Assembly: GCF_019492185.1 (NCBI RefSeq)
Contig: NZ_JAICCF010000002.1
Span: 372,001-436,000 of the forward strand
DNA length: 64,000 nt
From: Chitinophaga rhizophila
GTDB taxonomy: Bacteria; Bacteroidota; Bacteroidia; Chitinophagales; Chitinophagaceae
Reading direction: 5' to 3'
Position numbers and translations under genes: made by a program. Each line of letters starts with the position of its first letter. Within the stretch, counting starts at the first letter, position 1. Positions 25,802 to 34,882 of the stretch are shown here, piece by piece. The notes beneath the pieces are model-generated. The model was given only the letters and a program-made list of their open reading frames with translations. It was not told the origin of the DNA and did not search any database.

Positions 25802-26434
25802 TTACGGGAGCTTATACTCAATCAGTCTTTTGTCATGGAATTGAGCATCGGCGTGGTAGTCCAATATCTTTAACAGCGAGAAGCAAGGGCTGTCGCCTTC
25901 CTGCGGCAGCATCGAGTACTTTTGGAACATCATGTGCTTTTTGTCCTGCGGTGTCAGCAATATTTTATACCATAGCGCGTCGAGGTAATATATTATGTAG
26001 TACAACCTGTCATTTTTTACCCCTGCAATCTCATATAAGGGCACGCCATTTTTTCCCACTTTAGGCCTTATCGGATTATCGTCCAGGTCTATAGCATCGA
26101 AACGCAATCCGCATTTTCGTTGTACCAACCACCTGACCGCATACTCATGGTAAAGCACATAGGCAGCCGGAAACGTCTCCCCCCGCTCAATCCAGTAAGA
26201 CAGTGGGCGGTCAGTAGTGACACTGTCTGATGGAATAAAATCTATAATCCGGTGGACATTTGGCTCCACCGGAGGATATTCCACCACCCCATTGCGTATA
26301 TAAGGGGGTTCTGTATCGTACGTTTTAGATTGACGGATCACTACGAATCCGCTTTTCTGAACGATTTGTGGGCAGGGCTGTGCAAAGGCCAGCATCGGAA
26401 GACTAATACAGAGATAAATGATGAATATTTTCAT
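25802..26434 (-). CDS. Exported protein, copy 1 of a tandem pair; candidate immunity protein
   Basis: 210 residues from the start at 26434, equal to the start of the paralogue 704 bases away (the frame continues 7 codons upstream). Signal peptide IFIIYLCISLPMLAFAQ followed by PCPQ; no lipobox. The mature part has a long conserved block (DSVTTDRPLSYWI, RPKVGKNGVPLYE, YYLDALWYKILLT) and ends KILDYHADAQF. No known domain is recognised. Last gene of the operon headed by the coiled-coil protein and the RHS pair; its place after a toxin-tipped RHS gene suggests immunity, in the periplasm. That role is inference. Confidence 0.75.
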   Translation of the reverse strand: MKIFIIYLCISLPMLAFAQPCPQIVQKSGFVVIRQSKTYDTEPPYIRNGVVEYPPVEPNVHRIIDFIPSDSVTTDRPLSYWIERGETFPAAYVLYHEYAVRWLVQRKCGLRFDAIDLDDNPIRPKVGKNGVPLYEIAGVKNDRLYYIIYYLDALWYKILLTPQDKKHMMFQKYSMLPQEGDSPCFSLLKILDYHADAQFHDKRLIEYKLP

Positions 26435-26505
26435 GTCACGTGTTTTAATATACACCTTATTAACACTTCACAGTGCGTCCATACCGCATGATGATATCCG
26501 GAACA

Positions 26506-27138
26506 TTACGGGAGCTTATACTCAATCAGACTTTTGTCGTTCAATTGAGCATCGGCCTGGTAGTCCAGTATCTTTAGCAGCGAGAAGAAAGGACTGTCGC
26601 CTTCCTTTGGCAGCGGCGGGGACATGCCGAACATCATTTGTTTTTTGTCCTGCGCTGTCAGCAATATTTTATACCATAGTGCATCGAGGTAGTATATTCT
26701 GTAGTACACTCTTCCCTTTTTTACCCCTGCCATCTCATACAAGGGCACGCCATTTTTTCCCACTTTAGGTCTTGCCGGATCATGATGCAAGTCTATAGAT
26801 TCGAAAATCAGCCCGCATTTTTCTTTTACCACCCTTCTGAGCGCACGCTCATAATAAAGCACATAAGCAGCCGGAAATACTTCTCTCCGTTTAATCCAGT
26901 AAGACAGTGGCCGGTCAGTAGTAACACTGTCTGATGGAATGAAAAACATAATCCGGTTGATATCCGGCTCCACCGGAGGATATTCTACTACACCATCACG
27001 TATATAAGGACGCTCTGTATCCTGCTCTTTAGATTGAGAGATCACTACGAATCCGCTTTTCTGAACTATTTGCGGGCAGGGCTGTGCGTAGGCCAGCATC
27101 GGAAGACTAAGAAAGAGATAAATGATTAATATCTTCAT
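26506..27138 (-). CDS. Exported protein, copy 2 of a tandem pair; candidate immunity protein
   Basis: 210 residues, aligning without gaps to the neighbour ending at 25802; by eye about three quarters of residues agree. Signal peptide ILIIYLFLSLPMLAYAQ. Differences cluster in two patches, roughly 83-121 (ERALRRVVKEKCGLIFES against HEYAVRWLVQRKCGLRFDA) and 168-177 (FGMSPPLPKEG against FQKYSMLPQEG). The duplicated unit extends 36 bases past the stop in both copies. It follows the RHS gene with 155 bases between, in which a decayed third copy lies. Immunity to the RHS tip is inferred. Confidence 0.75.
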   Translation of the reverse strand: MKILIIYLFLSLPMLAYAQPCPQIVQKSGFVVISQSKEQDTERPYIRDGVVEYPPVEPDINRIMFFIPSDSVTTDRPLSYWIKRREVFPAAYVLYYERALRRVVKEKCGLIFESIDLHHDPARPKVGKNGVPLYEMAGVKKGRVYYRIYYLDALWYKILLTAQDKKQMMFGMSPPLPKEGDSPFFSLLKILDYQADAQLNDKSLIEYKLP

Positions 27139-27148
27139 GTGACATGTT

Positions 27149-27292
27149 TTAACAATTAGTATGAACGGGAGTATTACTTAACCTGGAATGACAGGTTACT
27201 ACGCATCCACTTTTCCTTAAACTTTGTGAGCAATCCTTTACAATGTCCAAAAATGGGATGCATACAAGCTGGAATGTGATTGTTCTTTTTAT
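27149..27292 (-). pseudogene. 5' relic of a third copy of the candidate immunity gene
   Basis: Directly after the RHS stop (27294) a frame reads IKRTITFQLVCIPFLDIVKD followed by CSQSLRKSGCVVTCHS. It aligns without gaps to the first 36 residues of the two intact copies (MKILIIYLFLSLPMLAYAQP, then CPQIVQKSGFVVISQS): K2, L/IP, C, Q, KSG, VV and S are kept. The start codon has become ATA, and after HS the similarity is lost before a stop at 27149. It is not known to be translated. Confidence 0.6.
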
Positions 27293-27293
27293 A

Positions 27294-30200
27294 TCAGGGT
27301 AGTTCATTTGCAATCCGACCATTTGTACCACCCTCCCCATGTTGATTGTCACCTCCACGAACGTCAATGTCCTTGTCTTTATCTGTACCATAAGGCTTGT
27401 TAGCACGTTGAATCAATGTGATGATATTCTCATTGGTAAGCTCCCCACCATACTGAATTTCACCACTGTTGATATTGAAGTTGAGCATAATCCCACGGTC
27501 TCCATGGATCAGTCCCAGGTTATGTCCAATCTCATGCATCCAGTTTGTCATGAGGAACTTTTTGTTATCCAGTCTCACATGCCCATTAGGTGTCGGGTAT
27601 CCGTTAGCAGCAATATAGTTAGTAACATTTTTTTTCAGCCTTATCATATTAGCGTCAGAATCTGCGAGTCTGAACTTGTACCCATCCGGCATCTGGTAGT
27701 CTTTATCATTTTTCACTGTATTGCCCATTGATACCCATACAGAGTTGAGATCGAGAAACTGGTCTTCCTTCGATTTTGCGTTAGCCGCTTCCAGGTCATT
27801 GGTTTGCTTCGCAGAGAGATTGAACTTTACATATACCTGCTTGCCGTCAATTTCTACAACACGTGCATTCCCTGCATTGTTGAAGATGGTAAGGACAGAC
27901 TGCAATGCATCGGCCTCTTCGCCAGACAGGTCATAGTAATAATAGTTGGCAGTAATGACATAAGGATCTTCCTTTGTACCGCTACCGGATAGCTTACCAT
28001 CTTTGCCATCAGGATCTACATAAGAGATAGGATTATTAAAAGCAAAGTTATATGGAGAGATAGCGCCGTACCTACCCGCATGCGGATCAATACTGTGGAA
28101 GCGGCCAATCTGCGGATCATAGATCCTGGCTCCGAAATCATATATCTGACTGGACCATCCATCATTGAACTCTTCACTGTGCAACTCTTTGCCGTTGAAC
28201 AGATGCTTGTTCTTAATATAGCTGTTTCGTAATGCGCTGGCACTAATGGCAGCCATCTCTACACCATGCGGATAATAGTGGTGTTCCTCCGTCAGCGGAC
28301 CACTGGTATGGGTAATGACGAGATTATCAAAATACACATCCACAGCGCTTTCATTACTGGTGTAAATATAGAGCCACCCTGTTTTCTTCACGGCCTGTTT
28401 ATTCAGTACCAGGTTTATCAACTGACCTGTAGAACCCTGCACCTGCCTGACGCCAGAGTTTTCAGGAACCATATTAAACTGATCATCAAAAAAGACATAG
28501 TTCAAGTAGGCTTTCGGCTGTACTGACTGGTTCTGTGCGGGATTAAGATTCTTCACAGCATTGTATATGTTACCATCAAATACCGACAACGGACTTGTAC
28601 TTCCCGTGGCTTCATGTACACCGTCCATCAGAGATACACCAGTCATGGCTTGAAGGAAAGAAGTAACGATGGACTGTGCGTTATTCACCGATTGCGTAGC
28701 GGCACTGTTCTCGTAGTATCCTTTACAGGAAATAGCTACAGTATCGCCTGCCATTAACCGTAATATCTTGGAAGGGCCGATCTTCTGTCCTGTGGAGCCA
28801 TTTGTTCTGGCTACATAAGCGTTTGGATTGGTGGTGTTATCGGCCGGGTATGAAGATGGTTTAGCACTGCGTGTATTGTCGATATTACTGAACAATGCAT
28901 TTTCCTGTATACTTGCAGCAGTTTCCATAGTAGCAACGTATATACCAGTATCACTTCTTGTCGTCAGGACCATACGTGTGTTACCTAGATGGTCTTTGAT
29001 GAAATAATCATACGCGAATTGTACCGGTTGATTGACCTTGTAAATCGCTCTGATTCTACCTCTGTCATGGGTGATCTCCTGCAGCGTATCTGATCCACCA
29101 ATGGGCGTACCATTGTAATAGGTAAAGCCATTTGCATAATGAGTAACAACGGTACGCGCTGTATTACTGGTATCTACAACGACCTTGGCCAACAGTCTCC
29201 CGTCTCCTCCACGTACCCAATAGATATCACCGCGATGTTTTACCCGCATGTAGGTAATGAGGTTGTTATGGTCATAGGTAATGGTATCAATGTCCTTGTT
29301 ACGATCTCTGGCCATATTTCCGTTAGGATCCTGCCAGTAGTCCTGCGTCTCATTGTTCACGATCTCCTTGAAGTCTCCCAATGCCAAACTGGGATCGTTG
29401 ACTTTGTCTGTGACGTAGTACAAGCGGTTACTGTTACCGATGTATCCGTATTTCAGACTATCGATCGTCTTTTTGGCCAGTCCATCCATACCCCGTTGTT
29501 TCATAGTGAGCATATTTCCGTTAGCATCATAGCTTATGCCGCTAACGGAGAAGTCCATTTTATCCTGCGCCCAGTTAACGGTACCTGCGTTCTGTTGACT
29601 GAAATAAGCGCCAGAAAGACGTTGAGACGGATCATAACTAAAGCCGTAAGCACGTCCGAGCCCATCTCCTCTCCCCTTCCACTTAATACCGGATATATTG
29701 CCGGTGTATACTGAACTATCAAAGCCTTGTTCATAGCTGATGTCCATACCGAACCAGTTGGAACTGCTACCTGCAGTATTTGCATAGCCCCGGTTGATAC
29801 CCCGGTTCCAGCCACGGATGTTATACTCGAAATGAAGGGTCTCTAATTGTGACGTTACAGATGGGTTTAACCTTTCCTTCAGCCGCTGACCAGTCTCATT
29901 ATAATCAATCACTGCAATAGCCCTACGTTGTGCCCAGTTATTATTCAGGGTGATCACCAGCGAATCCAGTTTACCTGCTCCGTCATAGTGGAACAGGCGA
30001 TGTACAGTTGTTTGTGGCGTTGTAACAGATCCTGGATTGGTATGCCTGAGATAGGTAGCCAGCAGCTTGCCTGAGAAGTCATATACTTTGTTCAGTATGT
30101 CCTTGCCTCCACCATAGTTTTCTTCAATTGTCTGGATCTCTCTACCGCGATCATTATAATAGTAGGTGGTAGTTAACCAGATACCTTTAGTAGCCAGCCA

Positions 30201-31586
30201 CACGCTTTGACCGGTCATTTTGCCTTTGGTACGTGAACTGGGACTGAGGGGCATAGCTTCACCATAAGGATTGTTTCCGATTCTTGTATTAGCCAGATCG
30301 GTGGTTACATAATTGCTTTTACCCGGGAAATTGTAGTTATCATAATAGATCTTGTGTTGGGGCAGCAGGTTAGCCGCCGGAATCCAGGGAGTAGCATTAT
30401 CCGGATCTCGTACCATAGAGGTATCCATCAGCGCCTGCATCTGCTCTCTGGTACCTCCGTAATAGCACATATTGATGCCGGCAGGCCGGTTAATGGAGTC
30501 GTAGAGATACGCCTTGGCCATACCCATTCTCTTGAGATTTCCCGTTCTGCTAACGACCATACGGTCCCGGCGGTCATATATCATCTCTATAGAGTCTGCG
30601 CCAGGATCTTTGCTGATAATGAGCCGCTCGCGGTGATCATACCGGAATATGAAGGCCAGTTCCTGCGCCATCACGGGACTGATCACCCAGCTGCCACGGA
30701 TAATCTCTACCAGTCTCGGAGGTATAATAAAGGCAAGTTTTCCGTTTCTGTTGAACACCTGATAGGTACAATGCCAGCCCATGTGTGCTGTACCGGGCGT
30801 ATAACTGCTTTGTGTTTTCTTAAGTATAACCCGGCCCATCTTATCTTTGAACTCTACTGTCTGCATACCATCTTCCCCGATTAATACATCCTTGAACAGT
30901 GCTCCTGGAGGATATACGGTCGTAGATACAGGTAGTAGTGCGCCATCACCTATTACATACAAGCGCACAGAGTCATTGGCAGTATTGACCTGGTATCTGG
31001 TAGCGATAGGCCGGTTGCCGCCTTCCAGCGCCCAATTGTTTCCCTGAGCGAAAGATTTGAGCGGGCGGCCGCCGGGAGCCTGCTCAAATTGCATACGGCT
31101 GTAGTAGATCTGTTCCCCTGCTGCAGATGGATTCAAGATAGTATCCTGGTAGAAGGTCCGCTGTGCAGCAAAGGCATCCGCTTTGAAACTGCCGTTGCTG
31201 GCGTTCCCGGTGGTGTGCGCATAGGGCAGGTAACGTAAGTATTCCATACCGGATCTGTGATACAAAAAGGGCGTGACAAAGTCCCTGCCATCGGGGGTAA
31301 TACCTTTCTCCACTACCTGTAGCTTTCTGCCTAAGCCATCCTGGTATTCAGTTGTCTGCCTTACTTCAGCAGGCGTTCTCGCGGATGATCTGATATAGGA
31401 AGTATCATTACTGGCGATGTTAGGCTCCCAGATACGGATAAAGTTGATAGTTGTATTGGTGTAGTTAGGTGGCAATGCGACAGGGGTAGCCTGCTGTCTT
31501 GCTTTTGTACGTGGTATATGTTGTGCATTACAAACCGGGATGTAAAACAGTCCGGCTAGTATGCTGCCTAGTATTACTTTGATCAT
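27294..31586 (-). CDS. YD/RHS-repeat protein with C-terminal zincin metalloprotease tip
   Basis: 1430 residues, signal peptide (VILGSILAGLFYIPVCNAQ). After a bacteroidete RHS lead-in (DGLGRKLQVVEKG, PFLYHR) come many degenerate YD repeats (YDHNNLITYMRVKHR) and the RHS-associated core, ending RIYDPQIGRFHSIDPHAGRY, then NPISYVDPDG at about 1197. The last 233 residues are unlike the rest and carry HEIGHNLGLIH from 1351, a complete HExxHxxGxxH zinc site with GIMLNF as Met-turn. RHS cores form a hollow shell around a variable toxin; here the tip would be a protease. Third gene of the operon, 23 bases after the partner YD protein. Confidence 0.85.
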   Translation of the reverse strand: MIKVILGSILAGLFYIPVCNAQHIPRTKARQQATPVALPPNYTNTTINFIRIWEPNIASNDTSYIRSSARTPAEVRQTTEYQDGLGRKLQVVEKGITPDGRDFVTPFLYHRSGMEYLRYLPYAHTTGNASNGSFKADAFAAQRTFYQDTILNPSAAGEQIYYSRMQFEQAPGGRPLKSFAQGNNWALEGGNRPIATRYQVNTANDSVRLYVIGDGALLPVSTTVYPPGALFKDVLIGEDGMQTVEFKDKMGRVILKKTQSSYTPGTAHMGWHCTYQVFNRNGKLAFIIPPRLVEIIRGSWVISPVMAQELAFIFRYDHRERLIISKDPGADSIEMIYDRRDRMVVSRTGNLKRMGMAKAYLYDSINRPAGINMCYYGGTREQMQALMDTSMVRDPDNATPWIPAANLLPQHKIYYDNYNFPGKSNYVTTDLANTRIGNNPYGEAMPLSPSSRTKGKMTGQSVWLATKGIWLTTTYYYNDRGREIQTIEENYGGGKDILNKVYDFSGKLLATYLRHTNPGSVTTPQTTVHRLFHYDGAGKLDSLVITLNNNWAQRRAIAVIDYNETGQRLKERLNPSVTSQLETLHFEYNIRGWNRGINRGYANTAGSSSNWFGMDISYEQGFDSSVYTGNISGIKWKGRGDGLGRAYGFSYDPSQRLSGAYFSQQNAGTVNWAQDKMDFSVSGISYDANGNMLTMKQRGMDGLAKKTIDSLKYGYIGNSNRLYYVTDKVNDPSLALGDFKEIVNNETQDYWQDPNGNMARDRNKDIDTITYDHNNLITYMRVKHRGDIYWVRGGDGRLLAKVVVDTSNTARTVVTHYANGFTYYNGTPIGGSDTLQEITHDRGRIRAIYKVNQPVQFAYDYFIKDHLGNTRMVLTTRSDTGIYVATMETAASIQENALFSNIDNTRSAKPSSYPADNTTNPNAYVARTNGSTGQKIGPSKILRLMAGDTVAISCKGYYENSAATQSVNNAQSIVTSFLQAMTGVSLMDGVHEATGSTSPLSVFDGNIYNAVKNLNPAQNQSVQPKAYLNYVFFDDQFNMVPENSGVRQVQGSTGQLINLVLNKQAVKKTGWLYIYTSNESAVDVYFDNLVITHTSGPLTEEHHYYPHGVEMAAISASALRNSYIKNKHLFNGKELHSEEFNDGWSSQIYDFGARIYDPQIGRFHSIDPHAGRYGAISPYNFAFNNPISYVDPDGKDGKLSGSGTKEDPYVITANYYYYDLSGEEADALQSVLTIFNNAGNARVVEIDGKQVYVKFNLSAKQTNDLEAANAKSKEDQFLDLNSVWVSMGNTVKNDKDYQMPDGYKFRLADSDANMIRLKKNVTNYIAANGYPTPNGHVRLDNKKFLMTNWMHEIGHNLGLIHGDRGIMLNFNINSGEIQYGGELTNENIITLIQRANKPYGTDKDKDIDVRGGDNQHGEGGTNGRIANELP

Positions 31587-31609
31587 ACAGAGAACTTGTT
31601 AGTTAGGGG

Positions 31610-34600
31610 TTATTGGTTGACGGGCACCTGGAGCTTTATATCATATATCTTCTGATAATTGCCGTTCCAATCCCGCGTAGCAATGAGTTGTCCCAGACCA
31701 TTAAAAGAGTACAGCGTAGTCATTCCTGCAGGATCGGTCTCACTGGTAACCTTTCCATAGGGAGAAAATGTTTTTGTGATCACCTGCACAGATTTGCCGG
31801 CCATTGCCGTGCGGATCTTATTGAGTTCTGCACGTAAAGCAGCATCATCGGCAGGCGCATCAAGTACGGATTGGTTTACCAGTGCGGCGACTTCGTTATA
31901 TGTGGCCCCGGTGATAGTAGCTACCGGATATTCTCCGTTGTAGCCCCAGAGGTACACTTCTTTCACATCAGTGGTTCTGCCCTGCTGGAGAAGGTTGCCT
32001 CGGGCGTCAAAAGCATCGAAGGTGAGTCTTTGTTCCAGGGCCTGATTGGACCTGATCATCCGCTTGCCTAGCGGAGCAATCATTCCATTATAAAAGCCAA
32101 AGTCATTACGTTCTTCATAAGTTTTTATATTGCCCCGGGTAGTGACAGCTCCAATTACCTCTGATATAATGTTACGCGCGATCATTGAATCGTAGACGGT
32201 GGTGCCTGCATAATCCCGTGGATAGGTATATGTTGTTCTAAGCACTACATTGTCGCTGCCAGCTACCTCTTTACTGGTAACCTGGGCGGATACTGAGTCA
32301 TAGGTATAGACCGTCCGCATACCGATACCGGCACCTGTCAGTACATCATAAGTACTATCGGTACTGGCATTGAGCGTAGGCCAATACTGCAATGTCTGAA
32401 ACATACCGATGCTGAATGACCAGTCTGCACCAGTGGGACAGCCGTTGAAGAAGCTGTTGGAGGAACGCTGTATACCGCACTTTGCACCCCATACCCACCG
32501 GAGGTTAGGCGATCCGGCAGTGTTATTCAGATCCCATTCATTTGTTGTACTTCTGAGCAGGTTTCCGGCACTGTCATATATGCGTTTGGAAAGCAACAGG
32601 CCCCGAAGTTCATCATAAGAGGTCCTTGGGATGTAAGGGTATCCTACACCACCTCCATCCATCAATCCCCGCAGGGTATAGTTGTACACTTCGCTCCCGT
32701 TCTCGGCATTAGGACCGTATTCAGCTACTACCCTGGAATAGCCGATAGGACTTCCCTGAGTACGGCCCAGTGCTACAAGGCTATTGCCATAGCGTGCAAA
32801 TACCTGCCAGTCGCCACCTTTAGCCTGGGGAATACCATCACAGTAGAAAGCTGAATACGTCATACCGGCATACTTTGCCTCATCCAATAGCACACCGGAG
32901 GAGGTGGAGTCATTTAACTGGTAATGGAAGCTCACCACCTGGTCAGCGGCATGGTTGATACCATCATAGGTTGTGATACTTTTCAGGCGTGTGCCACCTG
33001 CTATTTTGCTATAAATAGCAGGCGATGTGATGTAATTCCACTTATAATAGTTTAGCGAAATAATAGCCTTTTCATTTAAGCCTACCCTTTCAGCTATTAA
33101 CCTGTAATATCTTCCTCTCTGTAGATAGATATCCGCCGTTCGCGTTACGCCGTTAGAGGTTCCTGAAGCCCATAGCACATTGAAATTGTCATCCGTCACA
33201 AAGACTGTTGCGTTGGGATCAGCAGGAATCAGGCCCGTGAGGAAGTAGGTGATAGTCTGTGCATATCCGGGAATATCCGGCAGGAAGAAACGGGTAGTAT
33301 CGCTGTATACAGCAGGTAGTGAACCATCATTAGCTTTTGCCTGTACAAGTGCAGGAACGGCAACAGAGTCAGGACGTACCGGCTTGTATAAAGCCGCGTT
33401 CCTGAAGAAGGAATACCTGTGAGGCTCGTAGGTAAAAGTTCTTACGCCTCCGGTAGGATAAGTAATAGTGGATAGTAGCCCATATTGCATAGCTATTGAG
33501 TCGGGCTCTCTGTCAGCGCCTGAATAGGATACACCGCCCTCAGTCATTGCCGGGATAAGTGTAGTATTGCCATTCTTACCGTTATACAGCCCCCAGTGAT
33601 CCAGTGCATAACTTCTTCTGGAAGGCATGGCATCCGGGTTAATATAAGTAAAGCCGGTTGTCATAGAATCAGTTCCACCAACTTCCACGAAGCTCTGGAG
33701 GAACAACCGCCGCTTTAGTACATCACTGGCAGCGCTACTGGCATAGAACTGGTTAAATCTGACCTTCTTGACAGGAGAATTGATTGTACCACGGGTACTG
33801 AATATATTGATCTCCCGGAGCCGGGACTTGTTACCGGTATTAACGTCTGAACGATCCATTGCACTGACATATTCTACTCTTCCGCTCTTGAAAGTAATAT
33901 GACTAAGCCGGAAGGAATGGCTTGTCTGATGGCTGTAAGTCCTGGTAGTACTCTCACTGGGCGGCCGTTGATTATTACATCCTGTAGGCTGTCCGGCAAC
34001 GGAAGTATAGCGTGTTTCAGAGGGTATATCATCTTCGTTATCAAATGATGCAGCAGCGTAGGCAAAACGGATAGTATCAATCCTGTTAGGAGAAACGATA
34101 CGGCTCAGGAACCAGGCACTTTTACAGGTGAAGTTGCTGCCACCATCACCAGGAAGCGTTTCTACGTCATAAGTGGATGTTTCCGCATCATTGAACTCAT
34201 ACCGGATACCATCTTCAGTGGTAATAACGAAGCCGGTAGTTATACTTCCTGACAGCTTCCATGGCTTGTAAGGAGAAAAATAAGCAGCGCCTGTCCTGTC
34301 AAAGAACATCCGGGCACTATGCCTGCCAAACTGAACGAAGTAAATATCGGGCAGCAGATCTAACCTGCTTTCACCGATATCTTTCTTGTTGCAGGTAGTC
34401 AATGAACTAAGCCAGCTGTATGGATTGAGCGTAGACCATAACGGCATGGACAAAGTACCCGCGGCGGCAGTATAGCCCATAGTAGTCAGTTCATCAGGTC
34501 TACCCACAACAGTGCGTACAATTGCGCCGCTACCGTTACATTCCCATCCGGTACCTACCCAGCTACCCTGACTTTGAACCGGTATCCCCCCGCCGGCAGT

Positions 34601-34858
34601 ATAGTCTAGTGAAAGAGGAAATTCAAGACTACCGGATTTAATCTGATATAGGGGAAAGTTCAGCTGCGCCTTACCATTGTAATAAGATACAGGAACATCT
34701 ACAACACGCACCATGCCTGCTGCGTTCTTACTACCCTCGTACATCTCAGCGGGAGTGGTCATATCGAAGACAGTAGAAGTTTGCGCAGAAAGTACATCAT
34801 AGAACATGACCACCAGGAACATAGCGATGCCCCAGCGCCATCGGATAAATAGCTGCAT
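31610..34858 (-). CDS. Exported YD-repeat partner protein of the RHS operon
   Basis: 1082 residues, signal peptide (IAMFLVVMFYDVLSAQ). It starts with the type of beta-rich N-terminal region that carries PVSYYNGKAQLNFPLYQIK and GGIPVQSQGSWVGTGWECN, seen in large bacteroidete cell-surface YD proteins, and ends with classic repeat units (TTLYSFNGLGQLIATRDWNG). There is no RHS core and no toxin tip. Its stop lies 23 bases before the tip-bearing RHS start, so the two are probably made together and may assemble. Whether it is a shell half, like TcB to TcC, or an adhesin is inference. Confidence 0.8.
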   Translation of the reverse strand: MQLFIRWRWGIAMFLVVMFYDVLSAQTSTVFDMTTPAEMYEGSKNAAGMVRVVDVPVSYYNGKAQLNFPLYQIKSGSLEFPLSLDYTAGGGIPVQSQGSWVGTGWECNGSGAIVRTVVGRPDELTTMGYTAAAGTLSMPLWSTLNPYSWLSSLTTCNKKDIGESRLDLLPDIYFVQFGRHSARMFFDRTGAAYFSPYKPWKLSGSITTGFVITTEDGIRYEFNDAETSTYDVETLPGDGGSNFTCKSAWFLSRIVSPNRIDTIRFAYAAASFDNEDDIPSETRYTSVAGQPTGCNNQRPPSESTTRTYSHQTSHSFRLSHITFKSGRVEYVSAMDRSDVNTGNKSRLREINIFSTRGTINSPVKKVRFNQFYASSAASDVLKRRLFLQSFVEVGGTDSMTTGFTYINPDAMPSRRSYALDHWGLYNGKNGNTTLIPAMTEGGVSYSGADREPDSIAMQYGLLSTITYPTGGVRTFTYEPHRYSFFRNAALYKPVRPDSVAVPALVQAKANDGSLPAVYSDTTRFFLPDIPGYAQTITYFLTGLIPADPNATVFVTDDNFNVLWASGTSNGVTRTADIYLQRGRYYRLIAERVGLNEKAIISLNYYKWNYITSPAIYSKIAGGTRLKSITTYDGINHAADQVVSFHYQLNDSTSSGVLLDEAKYAGMTYSAFYCDGIPQAKGGDWQVFARYGNSLVALGRTQGSPIGYSRVVAEYGPNAENGSEVYNYTLRGLMDGGGVGYPYIPRTSYDELRGLLLSKRIYDSAGNLLRSTTNEWDLNNTAGSPNLRWVWGAKCGIQRSSNSFFNGCPTGADWSFSIGMFQTLQYWPTLNASTDSTYDVLTGAGIGMRTVYTYDSVSAQVTSKEVAGSDNVVLRTTYTYPRDYAGTTVYDSMIARNIISEVIGAVTTRGNIKTYEERNDFGFYNGMIAPLGKRMIRSNQALEQRLTFDAFDARGNLLQQGRTTDVKEVYLWGYNGEYPVATITGATYNEVAALVNQSVLDAPADDAALRAELNKIRTAMAGKSVQVITKTFSPYGKVTSETDPAGMTTLYSFNGLGQLIATRDWNGNYQKIYDIKLQVPVNQ

Positions 34859-34882
34859 AAATTATAATTGACTTGTGTTTAG

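Larger units (their letters stand above)
25766..27140 (-). repeat. 704-bp tandem duplication
   Basis: The unit begins with ACAGTGCGTCCATACCGCAT (25766 and 26470) past the stop codon and runs through the whole reading frame to the start codon. Starts and stops of both copies are exactly 704 bases apart with no indels. Confidence 0.85.

Noticed and set aside
27149..27406. 85-codon ORF as an intact gene after the RHS stop
   Set aside because: Its start lies inside the RHS coding region in another frame; only the part after 27292 has homology, and there it is a decayed copy.
29139..29714. 191-codon ORF antisense to the RHS gene
   Set aside because: Long only because the opposite coding frame of the RHS gene avoids stops; no recognisable domain, no promoter.
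30354..30884. 176-codon antisense ORF over the RHS gene
   Set aside because: Same reason: shadow frame with low-complexity composition.
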